A stretch of DNA of 64,000 nt from an uncultured Eubacteriales bacterium (GTDB lineage Bacteria > Bacillota > Clostridia > Oscillospirales > CAG-272): the NCBI GenBank assembly GCA_934467415.1, contig CAKSLQ010000007.1, positions 62,001 through 126,000 on the forward strand. The letters are read 5' to 3'. The notes beneath the pieces were generated by a model that did not search any database, was not told the DNA's origin, and worked only from the letters and a program-made list of their open reading frames with translations. Each line of letters opens with the position of its first letter. Positions within the stretch are counted from its first letter, which is position 1. The translations under genes were made by a program, and so were the position numbers. Below, in pieces: positions 48,211-56,314 of the stretch.

Positions 48211-49182
48211 TCACACCAACCCATACAGTATCGCTTTTACTTCTTCTGCGGTTTCGGCGGCGTTGATGGCGCCGCGGGCGGCGGCCGCGCCGGGAAAGCC
48301 GTGGATATAGTAGGCAATCAGCTTGCGCGCCTTGCGCACGGCGACGGCGGCGGGCTTGTCGGCGCACATCAGGTCGAGATGCTCGACTGCGGTGTCGATG
48401 ATCTCCCGGTCGGTGGGCGGCGTGAAAGGGACGCCGTCGATGTCGGCGCGCAGCTCGTCGAAGATCCACGGGTTGCCCATCGCGCCGCGCGCGATCATCA
48501 CGCCGTCGCAGCCGGTCTCGCGGAGCATCCGCCGGGCGGCGGCCGCCGAGAAGATGTCGCCGTTGCCGACGACGGGGACGCGCACCGCCGCCTTGACCGC
48601 GGCGATCACGGAGAGGTCGGCGCGCCCGGCGTACATCTGTTCGCGCGTGCGTCCGTGTACGCAGATCATCGAAGCGCCTGCGTCTTCGAGGTATTTTGCA
48701 AGCTCGGGCGCGTTTTTATGCGCGTCGTCATAGCCCGCGCGAATCTTGACCGTGACCGGGAGGTTTACGGCCTTGACCACCGCGCGCACGATCTCGGCCG
48801 CGAGCGCGGGGGTGCGCATCAGCGCGCTGCCCTCGCCGTTGGAAACGATCTTCTTCACCGGGCAGCCCATGTTGATGTCGATGGCGGCGGGGATGCGCAC
48901 ATCCTCCGCCAGCGTCCCCGTGGCAATGCGGCGCGCCGCCTCCGCCATCATGGCGGGGTCGTGGCCGAACAGCTGGATGGCGATGGGCATCTCCGCTTCG
49001 TCAAAGCGGGCGAGCGCGGGCGTCTTTTTGTCGCCGTAGCAGATGGCGGCGGCGCTGACCATTTCGCTGCACAGGTATTCCGCGCCGTGCGCGCGGCAGA
49101 GCGTGCGGAACGCGCGGTCGCTCACCCCGGCAAGCGGCGCAAGGCACAGTCCGTGCGGGATCTCAATGTTTTGTATCTTCAT
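48211..49182 (-). CDS. dusB: tRNA-dihydrouridine synthase, DusB type
   Basis: This 323-residue flavoenzyme reduces uridines in tRNA. It starts IEIPHGLCLAPLAGVSDRAF, then DINMGCPVKKIV near residue 100, VKIRAGYDD, ICVHGRTREQMYAG and the FMN-phosphate loop VPVVGNGDIFSA and GVMIARGAMGNPW. The order and length match DusB. It has a promoter at 49209-49237. No fis or lysS neighbour is in view. Confidence 0.92.
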   Translation of the reverse strand: MKIQNIEIPHGLCLAPLAGVSDRAFRTLCRAHGAEYLCSEMVSAAAICYGDKKTPALARFDEAEMPIAIQLFGHDPAMMAEAARRIATGTLAEDVRIPAAIDINMGCPVKKIVSNGEGSALMRTPALAAEIVRAVVKAVNLPVTVKIRAGYDDAHKNAPELAKYLEDAGASMICVHGRTREQMYAGRADLSVIAAVKAAVRVPVVGNGDIFSAAAARRMLRETGCDGVMIARGAMGNPWIFDELRADIDGVPFTPPTDREIIDTAVEHLDLMCADKPAAVAVRKARKLIAYYIHGFPGAAAARGAINAAETAEEVKAILYGLV

Positions 49183-49208
49183 CGGTTTTTCCTCATAGCA
49201 TTTCCCTT

Positions 49209-49237
49209 ATTGTACCGTTTTTACCGTGTGCTGTCAA
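49209..49237 (-). promoter_or_regulatory. Promoter of dusB
   Basis: On the minus strand TTGACA (49237-49232) and TACAAT (49214-49209) have a 17-base spacer. Confidence 0.8.
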
Positions 49238-49361
49238 TGTTTTTGCCGGATTTTGAGGGTTTTCTTCGCCGCGCAAATATGGTAAAATAGGTGAGAACAA
49301 GCCGGTTCTGCATCGTTTTGTCATCTCCGTGCGGCTTGCAACAACTTCGGAGGACAAACAT

Positions 49362-50294
49362 ATGAATCAAAACTTCAAAAAGGCGCTGGCGCTGCTCGGC
49401 GCATCGGCGGTGCTGACCCTCGGCGCGGCGGCGCTGGACGGCGGCACGGTGCGCGTAAGCAGCGCGCTCAATGTGCGCAGCGCGCCCACCACGGCATCGG
49501 CGGTGCGGGGAAAACTGCAATCGGGGCGCAGCGTCACCCTCTATGAGAGGAGCGGGAACTGGTGGCGCATCGGCTATGCGGGGGGCAGCGGGTATGTCTG
49601 TGCCGCGTACATAGAGGAGCGGCATCTTGCGGTGCGCTATGTCCGCACACAGGGCGGCAATCTCCATGTGCGCGCGGCGGCAAGCACCGCGTCGGCGGTC
49701 ATTGACAGCCTGCCGGACGCCTCTGCCGTGCTCATCCTCGGCGTGGAGGGGAACTTCGCGAAGGTTCTGCTCCCGGATGAGCGCACCGGCTATGTCTCGC
49801 GGGACTATCTCGTTATTGCAGCGCCCACAGCGTCCGGCGATGCCGTGACGCTCTCGGTTCCGTCCTACAAGCAGTACGACAGCCGCTGGGCGTCGCGCCG
49901 CCTACCGGGCAGCGGGGAAAAGCTCTCCACGCACGGCTGCGCCGTCACCGCGCTCGCCATGGCGGAGAGCTATCGCACGGGCGAGACCGTCACGCCGACC
50001 GACATCCTTGCGGCCGAGCGGTTTACGGCAAGCGGCGCAATCTATTGGCCCGCATCCTACACCTGGGGCGACGCCTCGCTTGCCACGGTTCGCGCGGCGC
50101 TCCTTACGGGAAAGCCCGTGATCCTGCATGTGCAGAAGACGAGCGGCAGTACGCACTTTGTCACGGTGTACGGCTTTACGGGCGGCGCGCTCGACGCCGC
50201 AAACTTCCGCATCCTCGACCCCGGCTCCGAGAGCCGCACCACGCTCGCCGACCTGCTCGCCGTATACCCGAATATCGTAAAAACGCTGTATTGA
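49362..50294 (+). CDS. Secreted SH3-domain protein with C39-like cysteine peptidase domain
   Basis: This 310-residue protein has a signal peptide at residues 1-26. Two bacterial SH3 domains follow: ALNVRSAPTTASAVRGKLQS near residue 35 and GNLHVRAAASTASAVIDSLP near residue 105. The C-terminal domain from about residue 170 is of the C39-2 type: YKQYDSRWASRRLPGSG, the putative nucleophile in STHGCAVTALAMAESY, GKPVILHV and the His in STHFVTVYGF. It is probably a cell-wall-bound papain-like hydrolase. The ATG at 49362 has GGAGGA upstream. An extended -10 (TAAAAT at 49283-49288) may serve it. Confidence 0.88.
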   Translation: MNQNFKKALALLGASAVLTLGAAALDGGTVRVSSALNVRSAPTTASAVRGKLQSGRSVTLYERSGNWWRIGYAGGSGYVCAAYIEERHLAVRYVRTQGGNLHVRAAASTASAVIDSLPDASAVLILGVEGNFAKVLLPDERTGYVSRDYLVIAAPTASGDAVTLSVPSYKQYDSRWASRRLPGSGEKLSTHGCAVTALAMAESYRTGETVTPTDILAAERFTASGAIYWPASYTWGDASLATVRAALLTGKPVILHVQKTSGSTHFVTVYGFTGGALDAANFRILDPGSESRTTLADLLAVYPNIVKTLY

Positions 50295-50295
50295 T

Positions 50296-50327
50296 AAAAA
50301 AGCGCTGCTTGCAAGCAGCGCTTTTTT
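50296..50327. terminator. Bidirectional terminator
   Basis: AAAAAAGCGCTGCTTG and CAAGCAGCGCTTTTTT form a perfect palindrome between convergent genes. Confidence 0.92.
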
Positions 50328-50328
50328 C

Positions 50329-51924
50329 TTACTTGATTTCTGCAAACGGGATTTCGTTTTCCGCCGCGTAGCGTGCCGCGGTGGAGTCCGCCGTGCCGTA
50401 CAGGGTGACCTTGTCGTCATAGAGGAACGCCCACTGCCCGATTTCGCAATCCGTGCTGTCGAAAACCACGCGCGTGAGCGCGGGGCAGCCGCGGAACGCC
50501 TCGGTCGAAACCGATGTGACGCTTTTGGGAATGCGAATCTCGACAAGTGCTGTAATATCGGCAAAAGCGGCGTGCCCGATGGTGAGCAGCCCCTCCGGCA
50601 GGAGTACGTTCTCGAGGTTGGGACAGAGGCAAAACGCCGCGTCGTCAATATAGCGGAGGCTGTCCGGCAGCACCAGTGTCTTCATTGCTTCGCTGTCGCT
50701 GTGGATGGACGCCAGCGCGGCGATGCGCACGGTGCCCTCACGCACGGTGAAGACTTCGTTTGCGTGGTAGAAGTGCAGCAGCACCTTGTCCACATAGATG
50801 CCGTCGCCGTTTTCGGCGGAAAGTTTCGCTTGCGCTTCCTCCCATGGTGTGCGGTCAAACGAGCTCCAACTGCATTGCGTGACATTGCCGCCGAACCGAA
50901 TGTCGGCAAGGGACATGCAGTAAGCAAAGGCGTTCTCGCCGATTTCGGTCAGGGAAGACGGCAGCGTGACAGCGGTAAGATTGCTGCCGTAGAAAGCCGA
51001 CTCGCCGATGCGTTCAATACCCTCCGGCACGGCGTAATGCCCCTCCCGCCCACAGGGGAAGGCGACGAGCGTTTTGCCCGCTTTGTCGAGGAGCAGACCG
51101 TCCGCACCGGCGCTGTAGACGGGGTTGTCCGGCGAGACGGTATAGCGCAGAAGCGCATTGCTTTGGAGTGCGCCAACCCCGAGAGAGGTGACATTGGCGG
51201 GAATGTAGATTTCCGCAAAGGATGCGCCGGCGAAGGCATTGTCACCGATGTCGGTAATTCCCTCCGGCAACTCGAGTTCGGTCAGCGGCGCACAGTAAAA
51301 CGCCATGTCGCCGACCGTGCGCAGACTGCTCGGCAGCCGGAGCGCTGTCAACGCCGTATAGGCAAACGCAAGCGGCTCAATGTCGGTGATCCCCTCCGGC
51401 AACTCCAGTTCGTTCAGCGGGGCCATATAAAATGCGCTGCTGCCGATGGTGCGCAGACTGCTCGGCAGTTTGATCTCTGTCAGTGCCCTGCAGCCGCAAA
51501 AGGCGTCTTCGCCGATGGAGGTGACGCCCGCCGGAAGTTGTACCGCCGTTACATGCGAAAAATCACAGAACGCCCTTTCGGCAATGGACGTGATGCCTTC
51601 GCCGATGACGATTTTGCGTGCGCGCTTGCGTACGGCATCATTGCTGAAGGGCGCGGCCATATCGCCGCTGCCGGTGAGGGTCAGCGCGCAGTCGCTCCAG
51701 GTGAAGGTCCAGTCGATGTTGTCTCCGAGCTTGCCGAAATAGTTGAGGCAGTTCAGGCATTGTTCGCTGATGATTACGGTGTGCGGGCAGACAAACGGCT
51801 CCGTGGATGCAGTGCTCTCGGCAGATGTGCCGTCTGTGACGGCGGCCGGGATGTCACCGCAGGCCGTGAGAATAAGGGCAAGCCATGCAAAGAAGACGAG
51901 TGCAATCGTGTGTTTCGGTCTCAT
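50329..51924 (-). CDS. BspA-like leucine-rich-repeat lipoprotein
   Basis: This 531-residue protein has a lipoprotein signal ending LILTAC. From about residue 85 it is made of BspA-type (LRR_5) repeats of about 23 residues: LTEIKLPSSLRTIGSSAF, LNELELPEGITDIEPLAF, LTALRLPSSLRTVGDMAF and so on, at least twelve in total, interrupted near residues 250-300 and 350-400. Such proteins are surface adhesins or binding proteins. The ATG at 51924 has AAGGAGA upstream. The near-identity of successive repeats indicates growth by internal duplication. Confidence 0.9.
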   Translation of the reverse strand: MRPKHTIALVFFAWLALILTACGDIPAAVTDGTSAESTASTEPFVCPHTVIISEQCLNCLNYFGKLGDNIDWTFTWSDCALTLTGSGDMAAPFSNDAVRKRARKIVIGEGITSIAERAFCDFSHVTAVQLPAGVTSIGEDAFCGCRALTEIKLPSSLRTIGSSAFYMAPLNELELPEGITDIEPLAFAYTALTALRLPSSLRTVGDMAFYCAPLTELELPEGITDIGDNAFAGASFAEIYIPANVTSLGVGALQSNALLRYTVSPDNPVYSAGADGLLLDKAGKTLVAFPCGREGHYAVPEGIERIGESAFYGSNLTAVTLPSSLTEIGENAFAYCMSLADIRFGGNVTQCSWSSFDRTPWEEAQAKLSAENGDGIYVDKVLLHFYHANEVFTVREGTVRIAALASIHSDSEAMKTLVLPDSLRYIDDAAFCLCPNLENVLLPEGLLTIGHAAFADITALVEIRIPKSVTSVSTEAFRGCPALTRVVFDSTDCEIGQWAFLYDDKVTLYGTADSTAARYAAENEIPFAEIK

Positions 51925-51953
51925 CGGCAGTCTCCTTTCGAGGGGCTGCCATA

Positions 51954-51982
51954 AGTGTACCATGTTCCGCCAAAAATGTCAA
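51954..51982 (-). promoter_or_regulatory. Promoter of the LRR lipoprotein gene
   Basis: On the minus strand TTGACA (51982-51977) and TACACT (51959-51954) have a 17-base spacer and TGG before the -10. Confidence 0.8.
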
Positions 51983-52049
51983 TATATAGAGAGAAGCGCT
52001 CCCGCGGGAGCGCTTCTCAGATTGCGAACGAAGTCTGGGTGTCTTTTTT

Positions 52050-52257
52050 CAGCCCCCTCGGTGAGGGACGGCGTACGAGACGCGATGCGTCTCGCGGAGT
52101 TTTCCCGATGGAAAAACATCCTCCGCCGATAGGCGACTGGGGGAGTTTTGCTCACTGCAAGACTCCTTCCGTCACGCGAAGCGTGATGTTTCCCGTAAGG
52201 GAAACTCATTAGGAACGCATCGCGTTCCGGGACACGTCTCCCTCACCGAGGGAGGTA
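52050..52257. repeat. Dispersed palindromic repeat, copy E (opposite orientation)
   Basis: This is the same element as copies A and D read backwards, from AGCCCCCTCGGTGAGGG to CTCCCTCACCGAGGGAGG. It has an additional CGAGACGC..GCGTCTCG module and is the longest copy. Flanking bases 51989-52017 hold the palindrome GAAGCGCTCCCGCGGGAGCG, and 52307-52332 a related AGAAGCGCT..AGCGCTTCT hairpin next to the aro operon end, probably acting as terminators. No gene is seen in this gap. Confidence 0.85.
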
Positions 52258-52333
52258 AATGATACCGCGACTACGCAGATAGGTTCTCTGCTTTTTCATC
52301 ACACTGAGAAGCGCTCACTTGGCAGCGCTTCTT

Positions 52334-52762
52334 TTACTTCTGCTCAAACAGCCAATCGACGGCTTCGAGATAGCCGTCGGTGCCGTGGCCGACAATGGTC
52401 TTTTTCGCGGCGAGCGAAACATAGGAGAAGTGCCGGAATGCCTCGCGCGTATTCACATCCGAGATGTGGACCTCCACGGTGGGGATCGAGACGGCCTTCA
52501 GCGCGTCGAGAATCGCGACGCTGGTGTGCGTGTAGGCGGCGGGGTTGATGACGATGCCGTCAAACTTGCCGTATGCCGCCTGAATCTCGTCCACGATTGC
52601 GCCCTCGTGGTTGGACTGGAAGCACTTGACCTCCACATGCTTTTCCGTGCAGTGGCGGCGGATCTTTTCGATGAGGTCGGCGTAGGTCTCACGGCCGTAG
52701 ACGCCGGGCTCGCGAATGCCGAGCATGTTGATGTTCGGCCCGTTGATGACCAGCAGCTTCAT
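52334..52762 (-). CDS. aroQ: Possible separately translated AroQ from an internal start
   Basis: This is the same frame as the trifunctional gene, starting at the internal ATG 52762. It gives 142 residues, the usual size of a stand-alone type II dehydroquinate dehydratase, starting MKLLVINGPNINMLG as free AroQ proteins do. The minus strand before the ATG reads GGGAAAGGAGAAACGC, as good a ribosome binding site as any in the operon. AroQ works as a dodecamer, so free subunits might help assembly around the fusion. It is reported as a second product, not a second gene. Confidence 0.6.
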   Translation of the reverse strand: MKLLVINGPNINMLGIREPGVYGRETYADLIEKIRRHCTEKHVEVKCFQSNHEGAIVDEIQAAYGKFDGIVINPAAYTHTSVAILDALKAVSIPTVEVHISDVNTREAFRHFSYVSLAAKKTIVGHGTDGYLEAVDWLFEQK

Positions 52763-54034
52763 GCGTTTCTCCTTTCCCGGCTTTGCCGGTTTGCCGCCAT
52801 TTTTGCGGAATGCCGCAAGCGCGCGGGCGGCGACGGTCTGCACGCCGTCCGTATCCGGGAGGATGCAGTCGGCCGCGGCCGCGTAGAGCGCGCGGCGCTC
52901 TTTGTACAGCCGCTCGACCGCGCCGTCCCCCGCGGAGAGGGGGCGGCCGCCGCGCGCCAGCTTGGATACGGCGCGGCGCAGATAGATGACATAGCCGTTT
53001 GATGAAAGCGCCGCGCGGTTCTCCTCGCGCAGGACGGTGCCGCCGCCGCAGGCGATGATCTTGCCGCCCGCGGCGCAGACCTCTTTCGTCACTTCGGACT
53101 CCAGGTCGCGGAAGTGCGTCTCGCCGAACTTTGCGAAAATCTCGGGGATCGGCATCCCTGCGCGCTTCACGATCTCGGCGTCGAGATCGACGAGCTCGCG
53201 CCCGGTCCTGGCGGCGAGGCACTTGCCGACCGTACTTTTGCCGCAGCCGGGCATACCGATCAGCACGATGTTTTTCAGCTCGCGCCGCAGCTCCGCCGCG
53301 ATGCGGCCGATCTCGCCGTCCGTGTGCCGTCTGTCGCGAAAGAGCGTGTCGGCGGCGGCGGCCTGTGCCACCAGCATGGAGAGCCCGCCCGCCGCGGGAA
53401 TGCCGCGCCGCTCGGCGTCGAGCAGGAGCGCGGTGCGCAGGGGATTGTAGACCACGTCCACCACGCCCGTGAGACGGTTGAAGCCGTCGAGTGCGAGCGG
53501 GCTTTCGCCTGCGTGGGGGTACATGCCGACCGGCGTGGTATTGACGATGACCTCGGCGTCGCCGCAGAGGGCGCGCACGTTGTCATAGTTGACCTTGCCC
53601 GTGCGGGAGACGACCACAACCTCGCGCGCGCCGCTGCGTTTTGCCGCGGCGCAGACCGTGTGCGACGTGCCGCCGCTGCCGAGGACGAGCACCTTTTTGC
53701 CGGCGAGGCTGATCTTAGCCTCCCGGCAGAGAAAGAGAAAGCCGTCGATGTCGGTATTGCAGCCGAATAGCCTGCCGCCGCAGTTGACCACGGTGTTGAC
53801 CGCGCCGATCTCCACCGCCGCCGCGTCCAGCGCGTCGCACAGCGGCATGACCGCCTGCTTGTAGGGAATGGTGACATTCACGCCCGCAAAGTCACGGGCG
53901 GCGAAAAAGCCTTCCAGCGCATCGGGCGGCAGCGGATGCAGCGCATACGCCGGATTGCCGAGCGCGGCGTGGACGCGCGGCGAGTGCGAATGGCCGAGTA
54001 CCTCGCCGAGCAGGTAATACTTCTGTTCGCCCAT
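52334..54034 (-). CDS. Trifunctional shikimate dehydrogenase - shikimate kinase - 3-dehydroquinate dehydratase
   Basis: This is a 566-residue fusion of three shikimate enzymes. Residues 1-255 are AroE: LGHSHSPRVHAAL, NVTIPYK with the catalytic Lys, NTDIDG with the Asp, and VLGSGGTSHTV for NADPH. Residues 260-410 are AroK: P-loop GMPGCGKST, LDAEIV, the Arg in THFRDLES and GGGTV. Residues 425-566 are type II AroQ: NGPNINMLGIREPGVYG, QSNHEGAIVDEIQ, NPAAYTHTSVA and EVHISDVNTRE. It is the last gene of the aromatic operon. At the AroK-AroQ join, GAAAGGAGAAA precedes an in-frame ATG (52762), so AroQ may also be made alone. Confidence 0.93.
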   Translation of the reverse strand: MGEQKYYLLGEVLGHSHSPRVHAALGNPAYALHPLPPDALEGFFAARDFAGVNVTIPYKQAVMPLCDALDAAAVEIGAVNTVVNCGGRLFGCNTDIDGFLFLCREAKISLAGKKVLVLGSGGTSHTVCAAAKRSGAREVVVVSRTGKVNYDNVRALCGDAEVIVNTTPVGMYPHAGESPLALDGFNRLTGVVDVVYNPLRTALLLDAERRGIPAAGGLSMLVAQAAAADTLFRDRRHTDGEIGRIAAELRRELKNIVLIGMPGCGKSTVGKCLAARTGRELVDLDAEIVKRAGMPIPEIFAKFGETHFRDLESEVTKEVCAAGGKIIACGGGTVLREENRAALSSNGYVIYLRRAVSKLARGGRPLSAGDGAVERLYKERRALYAAAADCILPDTDGVQTVAARALAAFRKNGGKPAKPGKEKRMKLLVINGPNINMLGIREPGVYGRETYADLIEKIRRHCTEKHVEVKCFQSNHEGAIVDEIQAAYGKFDGIVINPAAYTHTSVAILDALKAVSIPTVEVHISDVNTREAFRHFSYVSLAAKKTIVGHGTDGYLEAVDWLFEQK

Positions 54035-54039
54035 GACGG

Positions 54040-55182
54040 TCAGCTCTCGCTGTAGCTGCCGAGGAAGGTGCCGCCCGGATATTCCGCGTCGAACAGGTCG
54101 AGCGTCTTCAGCAGCCCCTCGTCGGCAAGCGAACCCTCGAAATCGAGGTAGAACATGTACTCGAAGTCCTTGCCGCGGATGGGACGGCTCTCAATCTTCG
54201 AGAAGTTGACGCCGAGGGCGGCGAACTTCGAGATGATCGAGAACAGCGAGCCCGGCGTGTGCGGCAGGGTGAACATGATGCTGGTCTTGTTTGCACCGGG
54301 GTAAATTTCAAGCGCCTTCGAGATGACGATGAAGCGGGTGTGGTTGTTGTCGCTGTCGGCCACCGAGGCTTGCAGCTCGACAAGGCCGTAGAGCGACGCG
54401 CAGGCGGAGCTTGCGATCGCGGCGATGTCGGTTCTGCCGCTCTCGGCAACGGTTTTGGCGGCGACGGCGGTGTTTTCGCACTCGGTCACTTTCACGTCCT
54501 TGCCGAGCGAGTCGAGGAAGCTGCGGCACTGGCCGAGCGCCTGCGGATGCGACACGATCTCACGGATGCCGGAGAGGGTTGCGCCCTCGCGCGCGACCAG
54601 CAAGTGGTCCACACGCAGCTTCACGCTCTTTACGATGTAGACCTTGTGCTTCTTCATCAGGTCATAGACCTCGGTGACCGAGCCGTGCAGGTTGTTGTCG
54701 ATCGGCAGCACACCGTAGCGGCAGAGGCCGCCCGCGACGGCGTTGAACACGCCCTCAAACGTGCCGAAATGCAGGATGCTCGGGATGGAGAACAGCTTCT
54801 CGGCAGCGAGCTGCGAGTAAGCGCCCTCCGCGCCCTGGCAGGCGACCGTGCAGGTGACGGGCAGGGTCGCGGGCGTCGATTCCATCGCCCTGTGGATCAT
54901 GTCCGAAAGCCTGCCCACATTCGCCGTCTTTTTGGTCTGGTAGGCGCGCGAGACCTCGAACAGGCCGCTGTAGAAAATCTTGAAGTAGGTGGCCATGTCG
55001 GCGTCCATGTCCCGCGTCAGGCGCGCCACGATCTCGCGCTCGCGGCCGGGATGTGCCACGGCAAGGCCGTTTTCCTTCTTGTAGGCGGCGATGTCCGCGC
55101 AAATCGCCATTCTTTCGAGAAAGGCGTCGCGGATCGTGTCGTCCAGTGCGTCGATTCTCTGTCTCAGTTCCGTAAGCTCCAT
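54040..55182 (-). CDS. pheA: Bifunctional chorismate mutase / prephenate dehydratase
   Basis: This 380-residue P-protein makes phenylpyruvate from chorismate. Residues 1-85 are an AroQ-type mutase (LRQRIDALDDTIRDAFLERM, with GREREIVARL). Residues 105-280 are the dehydratase: GAEGAYSQLAAEKLF, YGVLPIDNNLHGSV, SHPQALGQC and TRFIVIS. From about 295 is an ACT domain with NKTSIMFTLPHTPGSLF and the Phe-binding ESRPI, so feedback inhibition by phenylalanine is expected. The ATG at 55182 has GAGG upstream; the frame before it is a shadow of aroC. Confidence 0.93.
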   Translation of the reverse strand: MELTELRQRIDALDDTIRDAFLERMAICADIAAYKKENGLAVAHPGREREIVARLTRDMDADMATYFKIFYSGLFEVSRAYQTKKTANVGRLSDMIHRAMESTPATLPVTCTVACQGAEGAYSQLAAEKLFSIPSILHFGTFEGVFNAVAGGLCRYGVLPIDNNLHGSVTEVYDLMKKHKVYIVKSVKLRVDHLLVAREGATLSGIREIVSHPQALGQCRSFLDSLGKDVKVTECENTAVAAKTVAESGRTDIAAIASSACASLYGLVELQASVADSDNNHTRFIVISKALEIYPGANKTSIMFTLPHTPGSLFSIISKFAALGVNFSKIESRPIRGKDFEYMFYLDFEGSLADEGLLKTLDLFDAEYPGGTFLGSYSES

Positions 55183-55225
55183 CGTTTTGTCCTCTTTATT
55201 TCTGTATGATTTGAATTTCGCATGT

Positions 55226-56314
55226 TCAGAGTCTGCCGTCCCCGCGCATCGCGTCCAGCAGCACGAGCGCCGTGACCGCCTCCACCACCGGGACGGCGCG
55301 CACGACCACGCAGGGGTCGTGCCGTCCGGCAATCGTCAGCTTCACGTTCTCCCCGGTCGCAAGATCGACCGTGTCCTGTTCCTTTGCGATCGAGGGGGTC
55401 GGCTTGAAGGCGGCGCGAAGGAGCAGGGGCATACCGTTTGTGATACCGCCCTGCACACCGCCGCTGTTGTTGCGCCGGGTGCGCACTTCACCGCCCGCAA
55501 AGTAAAACGGGTCGTTGTGTTCGCTGCCGCGCAGGTCGGCCGCGGCAAAGCCCGCGCCGAATTCCACGCCGCGCACGGCAGGGATGCCGAAGATTGCCGC
55601 CGCAAGGCGGCTTTCCATACCGTCAAACATCGGATCGCCGAGGCCGACAGGCAGACCGACCGCGCCGCATTCGACAACGCCGCCGACCGAGTCGCTGTCT
55701 GCCCGCGCGGCGAGGATCGCGTCGCGCATGGCGATGCCCGCCTCGTCCGAGAGCGTGGGGAAGTCCTTGCCCGCCGCCGCGCGAAGCGCCGCCGCGGTCA
55801 GGTTTTCCGCGTCGTAGGGCGTGTCGGCGATGCCCGCAATGCGCGAAACGTGTGCGCCGACCGTGACGCCGTGCGCCTCCAGCAGCTGTAGGGCGATGCC
55901 GCCCGCGATGCAGAGGGGCGCGGTGAGACGGCCGGAAAAATGCCCGCCGCCGCGCAGGTCGTTGTGCCCGCCGTATTTGACATACGCCGTGTAGTCGGCG
56001 TGCGAGGGGCGCGGGCGGGTGCAGAGCGCGCTGTAGTCCGCCGAGCGGGTGTCGGTATTCTCGATGATCGCGGTGATCGGCGCGCCGGTGGTCATGCCGT
56101 CCCGCACGCCGCAGAGAAACTGCGGCATGTCCGCCTCGCGCCGCGCGGTGGCGGTCGCGTCGCGGCCGGGTGCGCGCCGCGCCATAAAGGCGTGCAGCTT
56201 TTCTTCGTCGATGCGGACGCCTGCCGGGATGCCCTCGAGCGTCATGCCGATTGCACGCGCGTGCGACTCGCCGAAGACCTCGACCGTGACGGTATTACCC
56301 ATGCGTGACGACAT
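55226..56314 (-). CDS. aroC: Chorismate synthase
   Basis: This 362-residue FMN-dependent enzyme converts EPSP to chorismate. The N-terminus has GNTVTVEVFGESHARAIGMT with the first catalytic His, ARRAPGRDATATAR and RPRPSHADYTAYVKYGGHND. NNSGGVQGGITNGMP near residue 300 and the late GRHDPCVVVRAVPVVEA match the family. The ATG at 56314 has GGAGGA upstream and overlaps the aroA end by 20 bases. Confidence 0.95.
   Translation of the reverse strand: MSSRMGNTVTVEVFGESHARAIGMTLEGIPAGVRIDEEKLHAFMARRAPGRDATATARREADMPQFLCGVRDGMTTGAPITAIIENTDTRSADYSALCTRPRPSHADYTAYVKYGGHNDLRGGGHFSGRLTAPLCIAGGIALQLLEAHGVTVGAHVSRIAGIADTPYDAENLTAAALRAAAGKDFPTLSDEAGIAMRDAILAARADSDSVGGVVECGAVGLPVGLGDPMFDGMESRLAAAIFGIPAVRGVEFGAGFAAADLRGSEHNDPFYFAGGEVRTRRNNSGGVQGGITNGMPLLLRAAFKPTPSIAKEQDTVDLATGENVKLTIAGRHDPCVVVRAVPVVEAVTALVLLDAMRGDGRL

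Noticed and set aside
47876..48469. 197-codon minus-strand frame across repeat copy D and dusB
   Set aside because: Its sequence derives from the palindromic repeat plus an antisense part of dusB; no ribosome binding site.
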